Both the position numbers and the translations under genes were made by a program. Shown piece by piece: positions 1-8,836 of a DNA stretch of 64,000 nucleotides. Numbering within the stretch: position 1 is the first letter of the stretch; every line of letters starts with the position of its first letter. The DNA comes from an uncultured Aquimarina sp. (lineage in GTDB: Bacteria; Bacteroidota; Bacteroidia; Flavobacteriales; Flavobacteriaceae): the NCBI GenBank assembly GCA_947497175.1, contig CANMFM010000002.1:248001-312000 (forward strand), read 5' to 3'. Under the pieces are notes generated by a model, which was not told where the DNA came from, did no database searches, and saw only the letters and a list, made by a program, of their open reading frames with translations.

Positions 1-329
1 TTACAAATCTTTTCTGCATGAGTTTCGGATAAGGCACCGCCAAATACAGTAAAATCTTGTGCAAAAATGTATACTAATCTACCATTTATAGTACCATAGC
101 CGGTAACCACACCATCGCCATAGTAGATTTCTTTCTCCATTCCAAAATCTGTGGTTCTGTGGGTAACGAGAATTCCTATTTCTTCAAAAGAACCTTCATC
201 CATGATATATGCAACCCGCTCGCGTGCCGTTAGTTTTTTCTTTTCATGTTGTTTTGCAATACGTTTTTCACCTCCACCTAACTTTGCCTGATCTGTTTTT
301 TCTTGTAATGTCTTTATTTTTGAATCCAT
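1..329 (-). CDS. acyl-CoA carboxylase carboxyltransferase subunit, N-terminal part (cut by window edge)
   Basis: The reading frame starts at the ATG whose complement is at 327-329 and runs off the left edge, so only about 109 N-terminal residues are visible. They begin MDSKIKTLQEKTDQAKLGGG and continue through KLTARERVAYIMDEGSFEE and a YGDGVVTGYGTINGRLVYIF stretch, which is the standard start of the beta (carboxyltransferase) subunit of propionyl-/acetyl-/methylcrotonyl-CoA carboxylases. This subunit moves the carboxyl group from carboxybiotin to the acyl-CoA. It follows the biotin carboxylase and carrier genes on the same strand after a 121-base gap, so the three probably form one enzyme and one operon. 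The acyl-CoA specificity cannot be decided from this fragment; propionyl-CoA is the commonest choice for this gene order in the group (inference). Confidence 0.9.
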   Translation of the reverse strand, partial: MDSKIKTLQEKTDQAKLGGGEKRIAKQHEKKKLTARERVAYIMDEGSFEEIGILVTHRTTDFGMEKEIYYGDGVVTGYGTINGRLVYIFAQDFTVFGGALSETHAEKIC

Positions 330-450
330 GTTTTAGTACTTAGTATGAAGTAGTTCATAGTTATAAATTTAAATGACCCGAGGCATAACCCAAGGTTGTT
401 TACTACTCATTATTCAGTATTCTTTATTGTTTACGCTATATTCAGTATTT

Positions 451-1890
451 TTATACGGGCAATCGTAATATTTTCTGATCTTTTATATACTGCTTCAACG
501 CTATTAACGCTGCAATTTTAGCTTCTTCTTGTGTTGTTGTTTCAATTTTTTCTGCGGAATAGTATTTTTTGACAAAATGTGTGTCAAAATTTCCTGATGT
601 AAAGGCTTCATGTTCGCATACAAACTTACCAAAGGATAGCGTAGTTTGCACCCCTTCTACAGAATACTCGCTAATAGCTTTGATCATTATTTGTATGGCT
701 TCTTCTCGTGTTTTACCATAGGTAATAAGCTTGGCAAGCATGGGATCATAATAAATAGGAATATCCATACCTTGTTCGAATCCATTATCAACTCGAATAC
801 CTTTGCCTGAAGGAATTTTATAAACATCCAAATGTCCTACACTGGGTAAAAAATCATTCAGTGGGTCTTCAGCATAAACTCTTAGCTCTAAGGCATGCCC
901 ATTAATTTGTAAATCTTCTTGTTGTATAGGCAGTTTTTCTCCTCTGGCAACTTGTATTTGGAGCGCTACCAGATCTACTCCTGAAATAAGTTCGGTTACG
1001 GGGTGTTCTACTTGTAATCGAGTATTCATTTCAAGGAAATAGAAATTTTTGTTTTCGTCGAGCAGGAATTCTACGGTTCCGGCACCCAAATAATCACAAG
1101 CTTTAGCTACTTTGATAGCTGCTTCACCCATTTTTTCACGCAGTTCTGGTGTGAGCACAGACGATGGAGCTTCTTCTACCACTTTTTGATGTCGCCGCTG
1201 TACACTGCATTCTCTTTCAAAAAGATGAATAAAATTACCATGGCTATCTGCCATTACCTGGATTTCGATATGCCTGGGCGAGGCTACATATTTTTCGATA
1301 AATACAGAACCATCACCAAATGCAGAAGTTGCTTCGCTAATGGCACGCTGCATTTGTGATTCGAGATCTCCTTCCTTTTCAACAACACGCATTCCTTTAC
1401 CACCACCACCAGCAGAGGCTTTAATCAGTATCGGAAATCCTATTTCTTTGGCAATTTCTTTTGCTTTATTAACATCGGTAATCGCCTCGTCTATTCCCGG
1501 TACCATTGGGATATTATAGGCTTTTACGGCATCTTTGGCAGCTAGTTTGCTTCCCATAACCTTAATAGCCTTAGATTTTGGCCCGATAAATATAAGACCA
1601 TTTTGTTCTACCGCTGAAGCAAAATCTGCATTCTCACTTAAGAAACCATACCCAGGGTGTATCGCATCGACATTAAGACTTTTAGCTACCTCGATAATTT
1701 TTGAGCCTAATAAATATGATTGATTTGAGGGAGCCTCACCAATAAGAACAGCTTCATCAGCAAAACGCACATGAGGAGCATTACGGTCTATTGTTGAATA
1801 TACAGCTACAGTTTTTATCCCCATTTTTTTTGCGGTGGTCATTACTCTTATGGCAATTTCACCTCTATTGGCAACAAGTATCTTTTTCAT
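451..1890 (-). CDS. biotin carboxylase subunit of acyl-CoA carboxylase
   Basis: This 479-residue protein carries out ATP-dependent carboxylation of the biotin on its partner carrier protein. It has the biotin carboxylase N-terminal domain (MKKILVANRGEIAIRV), a central ATP-grasp domain with the glycine loop GGGGKGM at about residues 161-167, and the active-site strand EMNTRLQVEHPVTE at 287-300, followed by the C-terminal domain (LELRVYAEDP). Its length matches the stand-alone AccC/PccA-type subunit of about 450-500 residues without a fused carrier. Its start overlaps the end of the carrier-protein gene by 4 bases, a translational-coupling arrangement. It could equally be named accC or pccA; without substrate data I leave the symbol empty. 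Confidence 0.95.
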   Translation of the reverse strand: MKKILVANRGEIAIRVMTTAKKMGIKTVAVYSTIDRNAPHVRFADEAVLIGEAPSNQSYLLGSKIIEVAKSLNVDAIHPGYGFLSENADFASAVEQNGLIFIGPKSKAIKVMGSKLAAKDAVKAYNIPMVPGIDEAITDVNKAKEIAKEIGFPILIKASAGGGGKGMRVVEKEGDLESQMQRAISEATSAFGDGSVFIEKYVASPRHIEIQVMADSHGNFIHLFERECSVQRRHQKVVEEAPSSVLTPELREKMGEAAIKVAKACDYLGAGTVEFLLDENKNFYFLEMNTRLQVEHPVTELISGVDLVALQIQVARGEKLPIQQEDLQINGHALELRVYAEDPLNDFLPSVGHLDVYKIPSGKGIRVDNGFEQGMDIPIYYDPMLAKLITYGKTREEAIQIMIKAISEYSVEGVQTTLSFGKFVCEHEAFTSGNFDTHFVKKYYSAEKIETTTQEEAKIAALIALKQYIKDQKILRLPV

Positions 1891-2372
1891 ACGAATTCTA
1901 TTAATAATTGACCTTTATCTACAGAGTCTCCTTTGACAGCCGAAATAGATTTTATAATTCCATCTCTTGGAGAAAGAATAACATTTTCCATCTTCATGGC
2001 TTCAAGGATTAATAAAGGATCATCTTCTTTAACTTCTTGATCAATATCTACATGAATATCGAGCAACAATCCTGGCATAGGAGCTTTAATAGCGTTTATT
2101 TGTTTTGAAGAACCAATCGCGAACCCCATAGCAGCAATTTGCATATCTAATTCATTGGCGATAACCACCTGGTATGTATTGTTATTAACTTTTACTTCAT
2201 ATTCTTTAGTATTAAAATCAGATTGAAGAATTTCAGTATGATATGATTTATTATCCTTAAGAATATGATAGTGTGTATTTGAAGTAGGCAATGCGTCAAC
2301 TTCTGAAGCATCTTTATCGGTAAAGTCAAACGCTAATGCTTCGTTTACTTTAATCTTGTATGTGCTGTTCAT
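1887..2372 (-). CDS. biotin carboxyl carrier protein of acyl-CoA carboxylase
   Basis: The protein has 161 residues. The C-terminal half is a biotinyl/lipoyl attachment domain with the hallmark EAMKMEN motif; the biotinylated lysine is K127. The N-terminal 80 residues are a poorly conserved beta-rich region similar to the part that precedes the biotin domain in propionyl-CoA carboxylase-type carriers. The protein swings the carboxybiotin between the carboxylase (gene directly downstream, 4-base overlap) and the carboxyltransferase. The 90 bases upstream contain no promoter element that I can recognise with confidence. Confidence 0.93.
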   Translation of the reverse strand: MNSTYKIKVNEALAFDFTDKDASEVDALPTSNTHYHILKDNKSYHTEILQSDFNTKEYEVKVNNNTYQVVIANELDMQIAAMGFAIGSSKQINAIKAPMPGLLLDIHVDIDQEVKEDDPLLILEAMKMENVILSPRDGIIKSISAVKGDSVDKGQLLIEFV

Positions 2373-2462
2373 AATAGATATTTAGTTATTTAATAAAAAC
2401 AGGCTTTAAAGAGAATAATTTATTAAGATAAAAGCAAATTAATTATGAATTCGTTGACAGTT

Positions 2463-3131
2463 TTATAATAATCCTCTTCTATGCGGATTACGAAACAAGT
2501 GTTTGAGAGTGATTTGTCTGCTATTGGATAGTTGACTGATAATTTTTAAAAAAATAATACCTGTAAGATATGCATCTCCAGAAGCGGTATGCCGATCCTG
2601 TTTTTTGATGTTAAATATCGTGCAAAGCGCATCAAGAGAATACAATGTATCTTTGGAAGGGCATAGTTTGGTGTTCTTAAATAGGATTCCTGTATCTAAC
2701 ACTTTATTTTTAAGTCTGGGCAATCCTAATCTTTTTAAACTCTCGTTAATCATGGCAACATCAAAAGCTACATGATGTGCCACTAAAATGTCACTTTTGA
2801 TATAGTCTAAAAATAGAACAATAGATTTTTCTTCTTCAAGTTTCAAAATTTTACCTTCTTTGAGGATACCATGTATTTCTACTGTGTTTGCATCGAATTT
2901 TTCTTGTTTTAGATATAGCTCAAAGGTGTCTGCAACATCGATTACGTTTCCGACAATAGAAATAGCGCCAATAGATAAAATACGATCTTTGTTATGTTGT
3001 AGTCCTGTGGTTTCGGTATCAAAAATCACAAAGCGTGTACTGTTGAGGTCGCACTCTTTTTTGTTTTTGAAATGGTCGAGATATTTTTTCCAAAAATCGG
3101 GATAGTTTTTATGTCTCAACCTTTTGAACAT
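2463..3131 (-). CDS. DnaQ-like DEDDh 3'-5' exonuclease
   Basis: The protein has 222 residues. Exo I motif FDTETTG carries the metal-binding D38 and E40, Exo II lies in the AHHVAFD region, and Exo III has the DRHTASGDA form expected of the DEDDh class. It resembles the epsilon proofreading domain, but the N-terminal 30 residues and the genomic setting differ from replicative dnaQ. It begins one base after the end of the DUF294/CBS gene, so the two are almost certainly co-translated. This exonuclease-DUF294 pair recurs in many bacteria (general knowledge), which suggests a nucleotide-metabolism or signalling role rather than proofreading; that role is inference. Confidence 0.9.
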   Translation of the reverse strand: MFKRLRHKNYPDFWKKYLDHFKNKKECDLNSTRFVIFDTETTGLQHNKDRILSIGAISIVGNVIDVADTFELYLKQEKFDANTVEIHGILKEGKILKLEEEKSIVLFLDYIKSDILVAHHVAFDVAMINESLKRLGLPRLKNKVLDTGILFKNTKLCPSKDTLYSLDALCTIFNIKKQDRHTASGDAYLTGIIFLKIISQLSNSRQITLKHLFRNPHRRGLL

Positions 3132-3132
3132 A

Positions 3133-5046
3133 TTATAATATCTGAGATAAATTAAACCGTATGCGTATTAATTCCTGTATATCTTTTATGGGTTTAAAAC
3201 AGCTTTTTAGTTTTAGGCGATCACCCTTGCTAAGTGATTTTAAGTCAATAAATCTTCCAGAACTGTTGTGTCGTAAACCATGTTGAGTTCTGAATTGAAG
3301 TAAAATTTTAAAGGCGTTGCTACAGGCATGGTAAAGTTCTTGGTTTTGCGGTTCAATTTGTGCTAATTTTTTAAACCGTAAAATAGTGTTGTTATGGTTT
3401 TTGATAGTGTAAGACAGAATAATCAACCGGGCAGCATCAACCAAAGGCATCATAGCTCTAGCTTTAATATCAAAATGATCTTTGTGTTCTCCGCTGTTTT
3501 CTACCAAAAACTGCCTGAAAAAGCTAAGAGGAGGAGGATTTTTTAAAGCATTTAACCCTAAGAAATTTAGAAAAATCTCATAGGATTTAATAGATTTAAA
3601 AATACTTTCAGATATTTCATCAATAAGTTTCTGATTGCCATACACCAAGTCGTAATCAAAAAATATCGTGCATAGCATAATTTTATCTGCGCTGGGTTTT
3701 GTGATCCAATTGTTGAATTGCTGTTTCCATTCGTCCATAGACAGGCACCATTTTGGGTTACTAGCCATCATTTTTGCCGGACAAAACTCATAACCTATGA
3801 TGTTCAGCTTCAGTGTTATCTTTTTAGATAGTGTTAAAAAGTAAGCCTTAGTTTTATGGTGATCTATAGAAGGTATATTTTCAAATACCAAGGCATTATC
3901 TTGGTCTGTACGCAATAATTGTTCTTTTCGTCCCTGACTTCCCAGGGCGATCCATGCAAAAGTAGTAGGAGGAGGGGCACTCATTTCGTCTACTGACAGC
4001 ATGATCGCTTTTTGCGTAATGGCAGTCGTTATTGCCGACATGATTTTAGAGATAAAGAAAACAGGAATATTTTGTTCTAAATATCCCTCAAGAAGCTGTT
4101 GTGCTTTATTTCTGATATACTGTAAAGCTAAGGCGGTTTTAGCACGCTTTACTTCTTTTATCAACACCGCAGGGTTATTACCGTGGATAACAATAATATC
4201 GTGATCTGATAAAATACCAACGAGCTTTGAGTTAGGGGTACCGTCTTTGGTAATACACAAATGTGAGATTTTATGTTGTAGCATTGCAATTTGTGCTTCT
4301 GCTATCGTAATGCTTTTGTGATATGTAATAACAGGTGAGGACATAATGTCTTGTGCCTTGTCTTTAATAGAAAATTGACCCGTTGCTATTTTATTACGTA
4401 AATCTTTGTCGGTGATAATCCCAAGAGGTTTTTCTTGTTTTGTAATAAGGATAGAACCAACCTGTTTTGTACTCATGATTTGCGCTGCTTGTTGTATAGA
4501 AGTCTCTGGAGAGCAGGTTACGGGGTTTTTCGAAAATTGTGCAGATTGGACCTCAGTATAACTGGATTCACTTTTTTGGAGGCTTTGTAATTGAGCATAT
4601 AAAGAACTTTTGTTTTTATTAGAATAGGGATTTCTTGTACTTGTGGCAAAGCTTGCAAGCAAAAACTTGTTTGCTTCAACATTAGTTTGAATGATTTTCT
4701 CAAACATCTCTGAAGATACAGTATAAAGAATAGTTTCTTCTATGGCTTTTGCACTTACAATGTATGTGCCTTTTCTAATTAATGCTCGTAGTCCAAAAAT
4801 ATCTCCTTCATCACATTGATCTATCAAAGTGGTGTCTTGTTCTCTGAAAATGTCAACTGCACCATCTTTTACAACATAAAAATGATCGTGAATATCTTCA
4901 GTGTTTTTAAATACATAGCTGTCTTTTTGAAAATACATTATTTTAACATTTCTAGATATTGTATAAAGTTCTTCTTTGGGAAGTACATCAAATGGAGGGA
5001 AGTCTTTTAGAAAATCAAAGACTCTTTCAGCAATAGTATTTTTCAT
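3133..5046 (-). CDS. cNMP-binding/CBS/DUF294 nucleotidyltransferase-like protein
   Basis: I choose the ATG at 5044-5046 (MKNTIAERVFDFLKDFPPF), the usual family start, giving 637 residues; an in-frame ATG at 5094 would add 16. In order: a cyclic-nucleotide-binding-like domain (about 20-130), a CBS pair (about 175-285), a GlnD-like DUF294 nucleotidyltransferase domain with GSQGRKEQ starting near 369 and the acidic pair D381/D383 (TDQD), and a DUF294 C-terminal helical domain (about 490-637). There is no signal peptide, so it is cytoplasmic. The nucleotidyltransferase signature is intact, so catalysis is plausible, but the substrate is unknown in the family. It forms a tight pair with the downstream exonuclease. 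Both regulatory domains suggest control by adenine nucleotides or cyclic nucleotides (inference). Confidence 0.9.
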   Translation of the reverse strand: MKNTIAERVFDFLKDFPPFDVLPKEELYTISRNVKIMYFQKDSYVFKNTEDIHDHFYVVKDGAVDIFREQDTTLIDQCDEGDIFGLRALIRKGTYIVSAKAIEETILYTVSSEMFEKIIQTNVEANKFLLASFATSTRNPYSNKNKSSLYAQLQSLQKSESSYTEVQSAQFSKNPVTCSPETSIQQAAQIMSTKQVGSILITKQEKPLGIITDKDLRNKIATGQFSIKDKAQDIMSSPVITYHKSITIAEAQIAMLQHKISHLCITKDGTPNSKLVGILSDHDIIVIHGNNPAVLIKEVKRAKTALALQYIRNKAQQLLEGYLEQNIPVFFISKIMSAITTAITQKAIMLSVDEMSAPPPTTFAWIALGSQGRKEQLLRTDQDNALVFENIPSIDHHKTKAYFLTLSKKITLKLNIIGYEFCPAKMMASNPKWCLSMDEWKQQFNNWITKPSADKIMLCTIFFDYDLVYGNQKLIDEISESIFKSIKSYEIFLNFLGLNALKNPPPLSFFRQFLVENSGEHKDHFDIKARAMMPLVDAARLIILSYTIKNHNNTILRFKKLAQIEPQNQELYHACSNAFKILLQFRTQHGLRHNSSGRFIDLKSLSKGDRLKLKSCFKPIKDIQELIRIRFNLSQIL

Positions 5047-5139
5047 GATTTGAATGTATCCAAAAAGCGAGTGTTTTTGTATGAGATTTATCATGTTTAT
5101 ACTTAATTCATATATTTATCCCCCTTAATTATAATATTC

Positions 5140-5739
5140 ATGTCATTTTTAGAAGGTTTTGCTATAGGTTTAGGCATGGTTATTTTTATTGGCCCTGTTT
5201 TCTTTTTATTACTCAATAGTAGTTTCCAATCAGGTTCAAGAGCAGGTTTTGCTGTAGCTTTAGGAATAATCGTTAGCGATATTATTTATGTAGGATTATG
5301 TTACTATGGACTTTCATCGTTTATAAATATTGAAAATAATAAGTTTTGGATGGGAAGTATTGGTAGTATAATAGTATTTATTTTAGGGCTTCATTATCTT
5401 TTGAAAAAGGCAAAAATCACTACCGAAATTTCTATGAATTCAAGAAGGCTTCGTATCTTTTTTCTAAAGGGTTTTAGTGTCAATTTTTTTAATCCGTTTG
5501 TTTTTGCCGTATGGATTGGTGTTTTTAATTATGGACAACATAACTATCCGGAGCCTGGGTCTTTGAAAATTTTTCTTATCTCTGTTTTATCAGGAATACT
5601 TTTTACTGATGTAGTAAAGGTCTTTTTGTCCAAAAAGATTAAAGGGTTTATTTCTCTCAAAAGACTAACCCTGTTTTTTAAAGTAACAGGAGTTTTATTA
5701 ATTATATTTTCTGTACGATTGTTATATCTGGTATGGTAA
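5140..5739 (+). CDS. LysE-family amino-acid exporter
   Basis: This 199-residue inner-membrane protein has about six hydrophobic segments. The N-terminus (GFAIGLGMVIFIGPVFFLLL, then an SRAGFAVALGIIVSD stretch) is the LysE/RhtB translocator signature, and an FNPFVFAVW motif sits in the middle as usual for the family. The length is normal (about 200). It is transcribed away from the DUF294 gene across a 93-base intergenic space. The substrate, probably an amino acid or derivative, cannot be told from the sequence. Confidence 0.88.
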   Translation: MSFLEGFAIGLGMVIFIGPVFFLLLNSSFQSGSRAGFAVALGIIVSDIIYVGLCYYGLSSFINIENNKFWMGSIGSIIVFILGLHYLLKKAKITTEISMNSRRLRIFFLKGFSVNFFNPFVFAVWIGVFNYGQHNYPEPGSLKIFLISVLSGILFTDVVKVFLSKKIKGFISLKRLTLFFKVTGVLLIIFSVRLLYLVW

Positions 5740-5762
5740 AAATTAATAAAATCGATTTTACC

Positions 5763-5770
5763 TATATTTG
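5763..5770 (+). promoter_or_regulatory. candidate Bacteroidota -7 element (TATATTTG) before DUF1761 gene
   Basis: TATATTTG fits the flavobacterial -7 consensus TAnnTTTG. It lies 28 bases before the ATG at 5799, giving a predicted leader of about 20 bases. No good -33 TTG is visible at the right distance, so the call is tentative. Confidence 0.4.
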
Positions 5771-5798
5771 AGTATAACAACTTAAAATACAGATCAAT

Positions 5799-6299
5799 AT
5801 GGAAGTTAATTTTTTAATTGCTGCTCTCGCGGCCCTGATCCCCATGGTTTTAGGCTTTATTTGGTATCACCCCAAAGTATTTGGTACGGCATGGATGAAT
5901 GCGTGCGGATTTACACCAGAAGACCTAAAAGGAGGTAATATGGCTTTGATTTTTATAGTAAGCTATGTATTTAGTTTTTTCTTGGCAATGATGTTAAATA
6001 CTATTGTTATTCATCAATTTGGTTTTTTCTCTACACTAATGAACGACCCTGATTTGATGAAAGAAGGTACTGATACCTATCAATATGCACAGGATTTTAT
6101 GACAAAGTACGGAGAGAATTTTAGAACATTTAAACATGGGATTTTACATGGGGCAATAGCCGGAATATTCTTTGTGTTACCTGTATTAGGAACCAATGCA
6201 CTTTTTGAAAGAAAGAGGTTTAAATATATTCTTGTTAATGTAGGATATTGGACAGTATGCCTAGCCTTAATGGGAGGAGTGATTTGTCAATTTGCATAA
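5799..6299 (+). CDS. DUF1761 family membrane protein
   Basis: This 166-residue protein begins with a membrane segment followed by FIWYHPKVFGTAWM, the recognisable DUF1761 signature (GxxWYxPxxFGxxWM). There are four hydrophobic segments, the last two after a hydrophilic stretch (about 85-110) rich in acidic residues. The family has no known function; proteins are small inner-membrane proteins. It ends in a strong bidirectional hairpin terminator shared with the convergent downstream gene, and starts behind a candidate -7 box, so it is probably a single-gene transcript. Confidence 0.85.
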   Translation: MEVNFLIAALAALIPMVLGFIWYHPKVFGTAWMNACGFTPEDLKGGNMALIFIVSYVFSFFLAMMLNTIVIHQFGFFSTLMNDPDLMKEGTDTYQYAQDFMTKYGENFRTFKHGILHGAIAGIFFVLPVLGTNALFERKRFKYILVNVGYWTVCLALMGGVICQFA

Positions 6300-6318
6300 A
6301 AATATAAAGGAGTGTACC

Positions 6319-6347
6319 AAAGGATCTGAATATTCAGATCCTTTTTT
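6319..6347. terminator. bidirectional rho-independent terminator
   Basis: A perfect 26-base palindrome (13-base arms AAAGGATCTGAAT / ATTCAGATCCTTT, 6319-6344) is followed by a T run on the plus strand and preceded by A-rich sequence. It lies between the convergent DUF1761 gene and the metal-dependent hydrolase gene, whose stop codon (6346-6348) touches the T run. Confidence 0.85.
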
Positions 6348-7359
6348 ATGACTTATTACCTAACACCCGATTAAACAATTTCTTAAGTAAAGGAGAAGCT
6401 TCTCCCATATCTCGTTCTCTTTCTTTGGCAATTAATTCTCCATTAGCATTGTAATATAGTTCATAACTAAATACAAAGCGTTTGGCTTGGTCACCGATAC
6501 CTAGTGTTCCAAATCTTAGGTCATTAAAATAAATACTATCATTCACTTTTTCTATGGTGTACCATCCTTCAGAAAGTTTGATTAATCTGGGAATAAGAGG
6601 ATCATCTTTCATTTGACCTAATAAATGATGGTTTTTCGGAAATTCTGAAAAATTAATGGTATCATCTTCATCTAGTAAGGAGTAATACCCTATTAAAAAT
6701 GAATCATCGGTTTCTATATTGGCTGTCCACAAAATACTATTTAGTGGAGTAGGACGTGTTTGAATATCGTTGTATTCGATATGTTGTTTTTCTAAATTGT
6801 TTGAGAAATTTGCCCTTGCTTTTTGTTGTAGTATCAATGTTAGTATTATGTAACTACTGCTAATATACAATCCAAAAGTATTAAATTTCTTTCTTTTATG
6901 ATGTGTACGTTTGTAAAACATGGCCATGATTACAAAGACTAAAAAAGGAAGGGTATACAGCGGGTCTACAACAAAAATAGTATTAAGGGCCACCTTGTAG
7001 TCGAAAGGCCAAAATAATTGAGTCCCCCAGGTAGTAAATGCATCTAAGATGGGATGTGTAAAAAGACCTAAAAACATAAGTTTGGTCCAATCTTTCCAGT
7101 TTGCGTCATTATTTTTATAAAGCTTAGAGAGTAACCACCCCAATATGGGTGCCGCCAAAATGCTAAATACTATAGAATGAGAAAACCCTCTATGTAACTC
7201 ATTTGCCGTTACAGTATCCACAAAGAGTTTAGATACTACGTCCAAATCTGGTATGGTTCCGGCTATAGCTCCCCAAAGCATAGCTTTGTTACCGACTTTT
7301 TTACCAAGAGTAGCTTCGCCTACAGCAGCGCCAAGTACAATTTGAGTTAATGAGTCCAT
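6346..7359 (-). CDS. YdjM-like membrane-bound metal-dependent hydrolase
   Basis: The 337-residue protein opens with MDSLTQIVLGAAVGEATLG and contains the family's conserved metal-ligand pattern: GTIPDLDV, HRGFSHS and HPILDAFTTWGTQLFWPF. These motifs define the YdjM / DUF457 family of inner-membrane, putatively zinc-dependent hydrolases. About four membrane segments occupy the first 190 residues; the C-terminal 150 residues form a hydrophilic beta-rich domain that is probably outside the membrane. The natural substrate is unknown in the family. It is 5 bases downstream of the GNAT/FemAB-like gene, so the two are co-transcribed. Confidence 0.88.
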   Translation of the reverse strand: MDSLTQIVLGAAVGEATLGKKVGNKAMLWGAIAGTIPDLDVVSKLFVDTVTANELHRGFSHSIVFSILAAPILGWLLSKLYKNNDANWKDWTKLMFLGLFTHPILDAFTTWGTQLFWPFDYKVALNTIFVVDPLYTLPFLVFVIMAMFYKRTHHKRKKFNTFGLYISSSYIILTLILQQKARANFSNNLEKQHIEYNDIQTRPTPLNSILWTANIETDDSFLIGYYSLLDEDDTINFSEFPKNHHLLGQMKDDPLIPRLIKLSEGWYTIEKVNDSIYFNDLRFGTLGIGDQAKRFVFSYELYYNANGELIAKERERDMGEASPLLKKLFNRVLGNKS

Positions 7360-7364
7360 AGCAG

Positions 7365-8564
7365 CTAATCTAATTGAAGTTTGAAAGGATTTCTGACTTC
7401 ATATTCGTTAGGAGAAATTAGCTCTACTAATGGTTTTAGGATTGTATTAGAAATAGAGTTGCCATGGCGTACATACAACTTCATTTCTACAGGTTTAGCG
7501 CCTACACTACTTTTTATGATTTCGGCCGTTCTTCCTAGCCTTAATTCTTTTCTGTTTTTGGAAATCGCCAAATCTACATAATCATACAGCATTTTTTGAT
7601 AAATATCATATGTTTTATTGAATTCATAATCTATACCTATATGATTTGCTTCCACGGCATTATCTAAAATGAAAGAAGTAGTAAATCCCACAAGTTTTTC
7701 ATTTAAAAAATATCCTTTTAGTATAAATGACTCTTCTAGATTTTCCTTCAAACGTTTAAATGTAGAAGCATTTAGTTTTCCTATTTTAAAATCTGCTTTT
7801 TCTAGTACAGACAGGTAGAGTTCATTAATTTGTTTTTTATGAGTGTAAATATCATCAGCTGTAAAATCGTGTACACTAATCTTTTCAGACTTTTTAAAGA
7901 CCTTTTTAGCCCTGGTTCTAAATTTTGTGCGCATACTCAAAAGATAATCTTCAAAGGTATTCCATTCTGGAAGAATATTCAATACCATATTAACATCTAT
8001 TTTAAACTCTCTGAAATCATGTTCTTTAATATAATCACTGTTGTTAAAAGAATCTGGCCAAAATTCTTTAAGTAATATAAATGACGGTTTTTCTGTATTT
8101 TCAGATTTCCTTATTTCTCGTAAAGCATTCGATAAGCTTTCAAACGCTTCTTGGGCACTTAATTTCTTATCATTGTATGCAAAACCATGTTCTCCGCAAG
8201 AAAATAAATTTCCACAAACCAAAACTTTGACCTCTAGATTTTTAAACAGAGTATTCCTGATCGTATCACTAATTCTACACGGAAACTCTTGAAACTTCAA
8301 TTGAGCAGAATCAAATTTAATAAGTTGAGTCGCAGCTATAGCTACTGGAGTTTTTTTATCATAAAATATGATATATCTAAATCGAATAGTTTCTGAAAGT
8401 GTATCTTCCAGAGTTTTCAAATATTCTAAGGAAAGAAAAATAGTATTCTTAGAAATTGCTAAATTCCATTCGGCTTTAGGTATTTCATCTATACGATTAA
8501 AATAACGATAACGTAAAGAAGAACTTTTACACTTATTTTTTATCTTTTCAAGCATATATCCCAT
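7365..8564 (-). CDS. GNAT/FemAB-like acyltransferase (BioF2-type acetyltransferase fold)
   Basis: The 399-residue soluble protein has two GNAT-like halves. The C-terminal half (about 200-370) contains FRTRAKKVFKKSEK, a KLVGFTTSFIL strand and a HIGIDYEFNKTYDIYQKMLYD helix, followed by LRLGRTAEIIKSSVGAKPV; this pattern is seen in FemAB-like and peptidogalycan-biosynthesis proteins. The usual role in the fold is transfer of an acyl or aminoacyl group to an amine. The target here is unknown. It precedes the membrane hydrolase by 5 bases, suggesting joint action on a surface or lipid molecule (inference). The MGYMLEK start offers two methionines; the difference is three residues. Confidence 0.75.
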   Translation of the reverse strand: MGYMLEKIKNKCKSSSLRYRYFNRIDEIPKAEWNLAISKNTIFLSLEYLKTLEDTLSETIRFRYIIFYDKKTPVAIAATQLIKFDSAQLKFQEFPCRISDTIRNTLFKNLEVKVLVCGNLFSCGEHGFAYNDKKLSAQEAFESLSNALREIRKSENTEKPSFILLKEFWPDSFNNSDYIKEHDFREFKIDVNMVLNILPEWNTFEDYLLSMRTKFRTRAKKVFKKSEKISVHDFTADDIYTHKKQINELYLSVLEKADFKIGKLNASTFKRLKENLEESFILKGYFLNEKLVGFTTSFILDNAVEANHIGIDYEFNKTYDIYQKMLYDYVDLAISKNRKELRLGRTAEIIKSSVGAKPVEMKLYVRHGNSISNTILKPLVELISPNEYEVRNPFKLQLD

Positions 8565-8836
8565 ACAGACCTTTGGTATAAAGTATAAGTCGTCTGATTT
8601 TGTTTAAAGTTACATTATATTTTTTGTCTGTAGTATAAAACCAGATAAAACTAATAAGAGGCAATAATTCTGGAAACTATAGGTTTGAAATCACATCAAT
8701 CTCATTTTAAACGGATTGAAGGAGTTTTTTTGACGTTGAATTTGTGTTTTTAAACGAAAACCATTCTATTAAGCTTGGTTTTGTTATGAAATGTCGAATA
8801 AGTTTATTTTCTTTAGAGGGTAATTGGAATCGTCAT

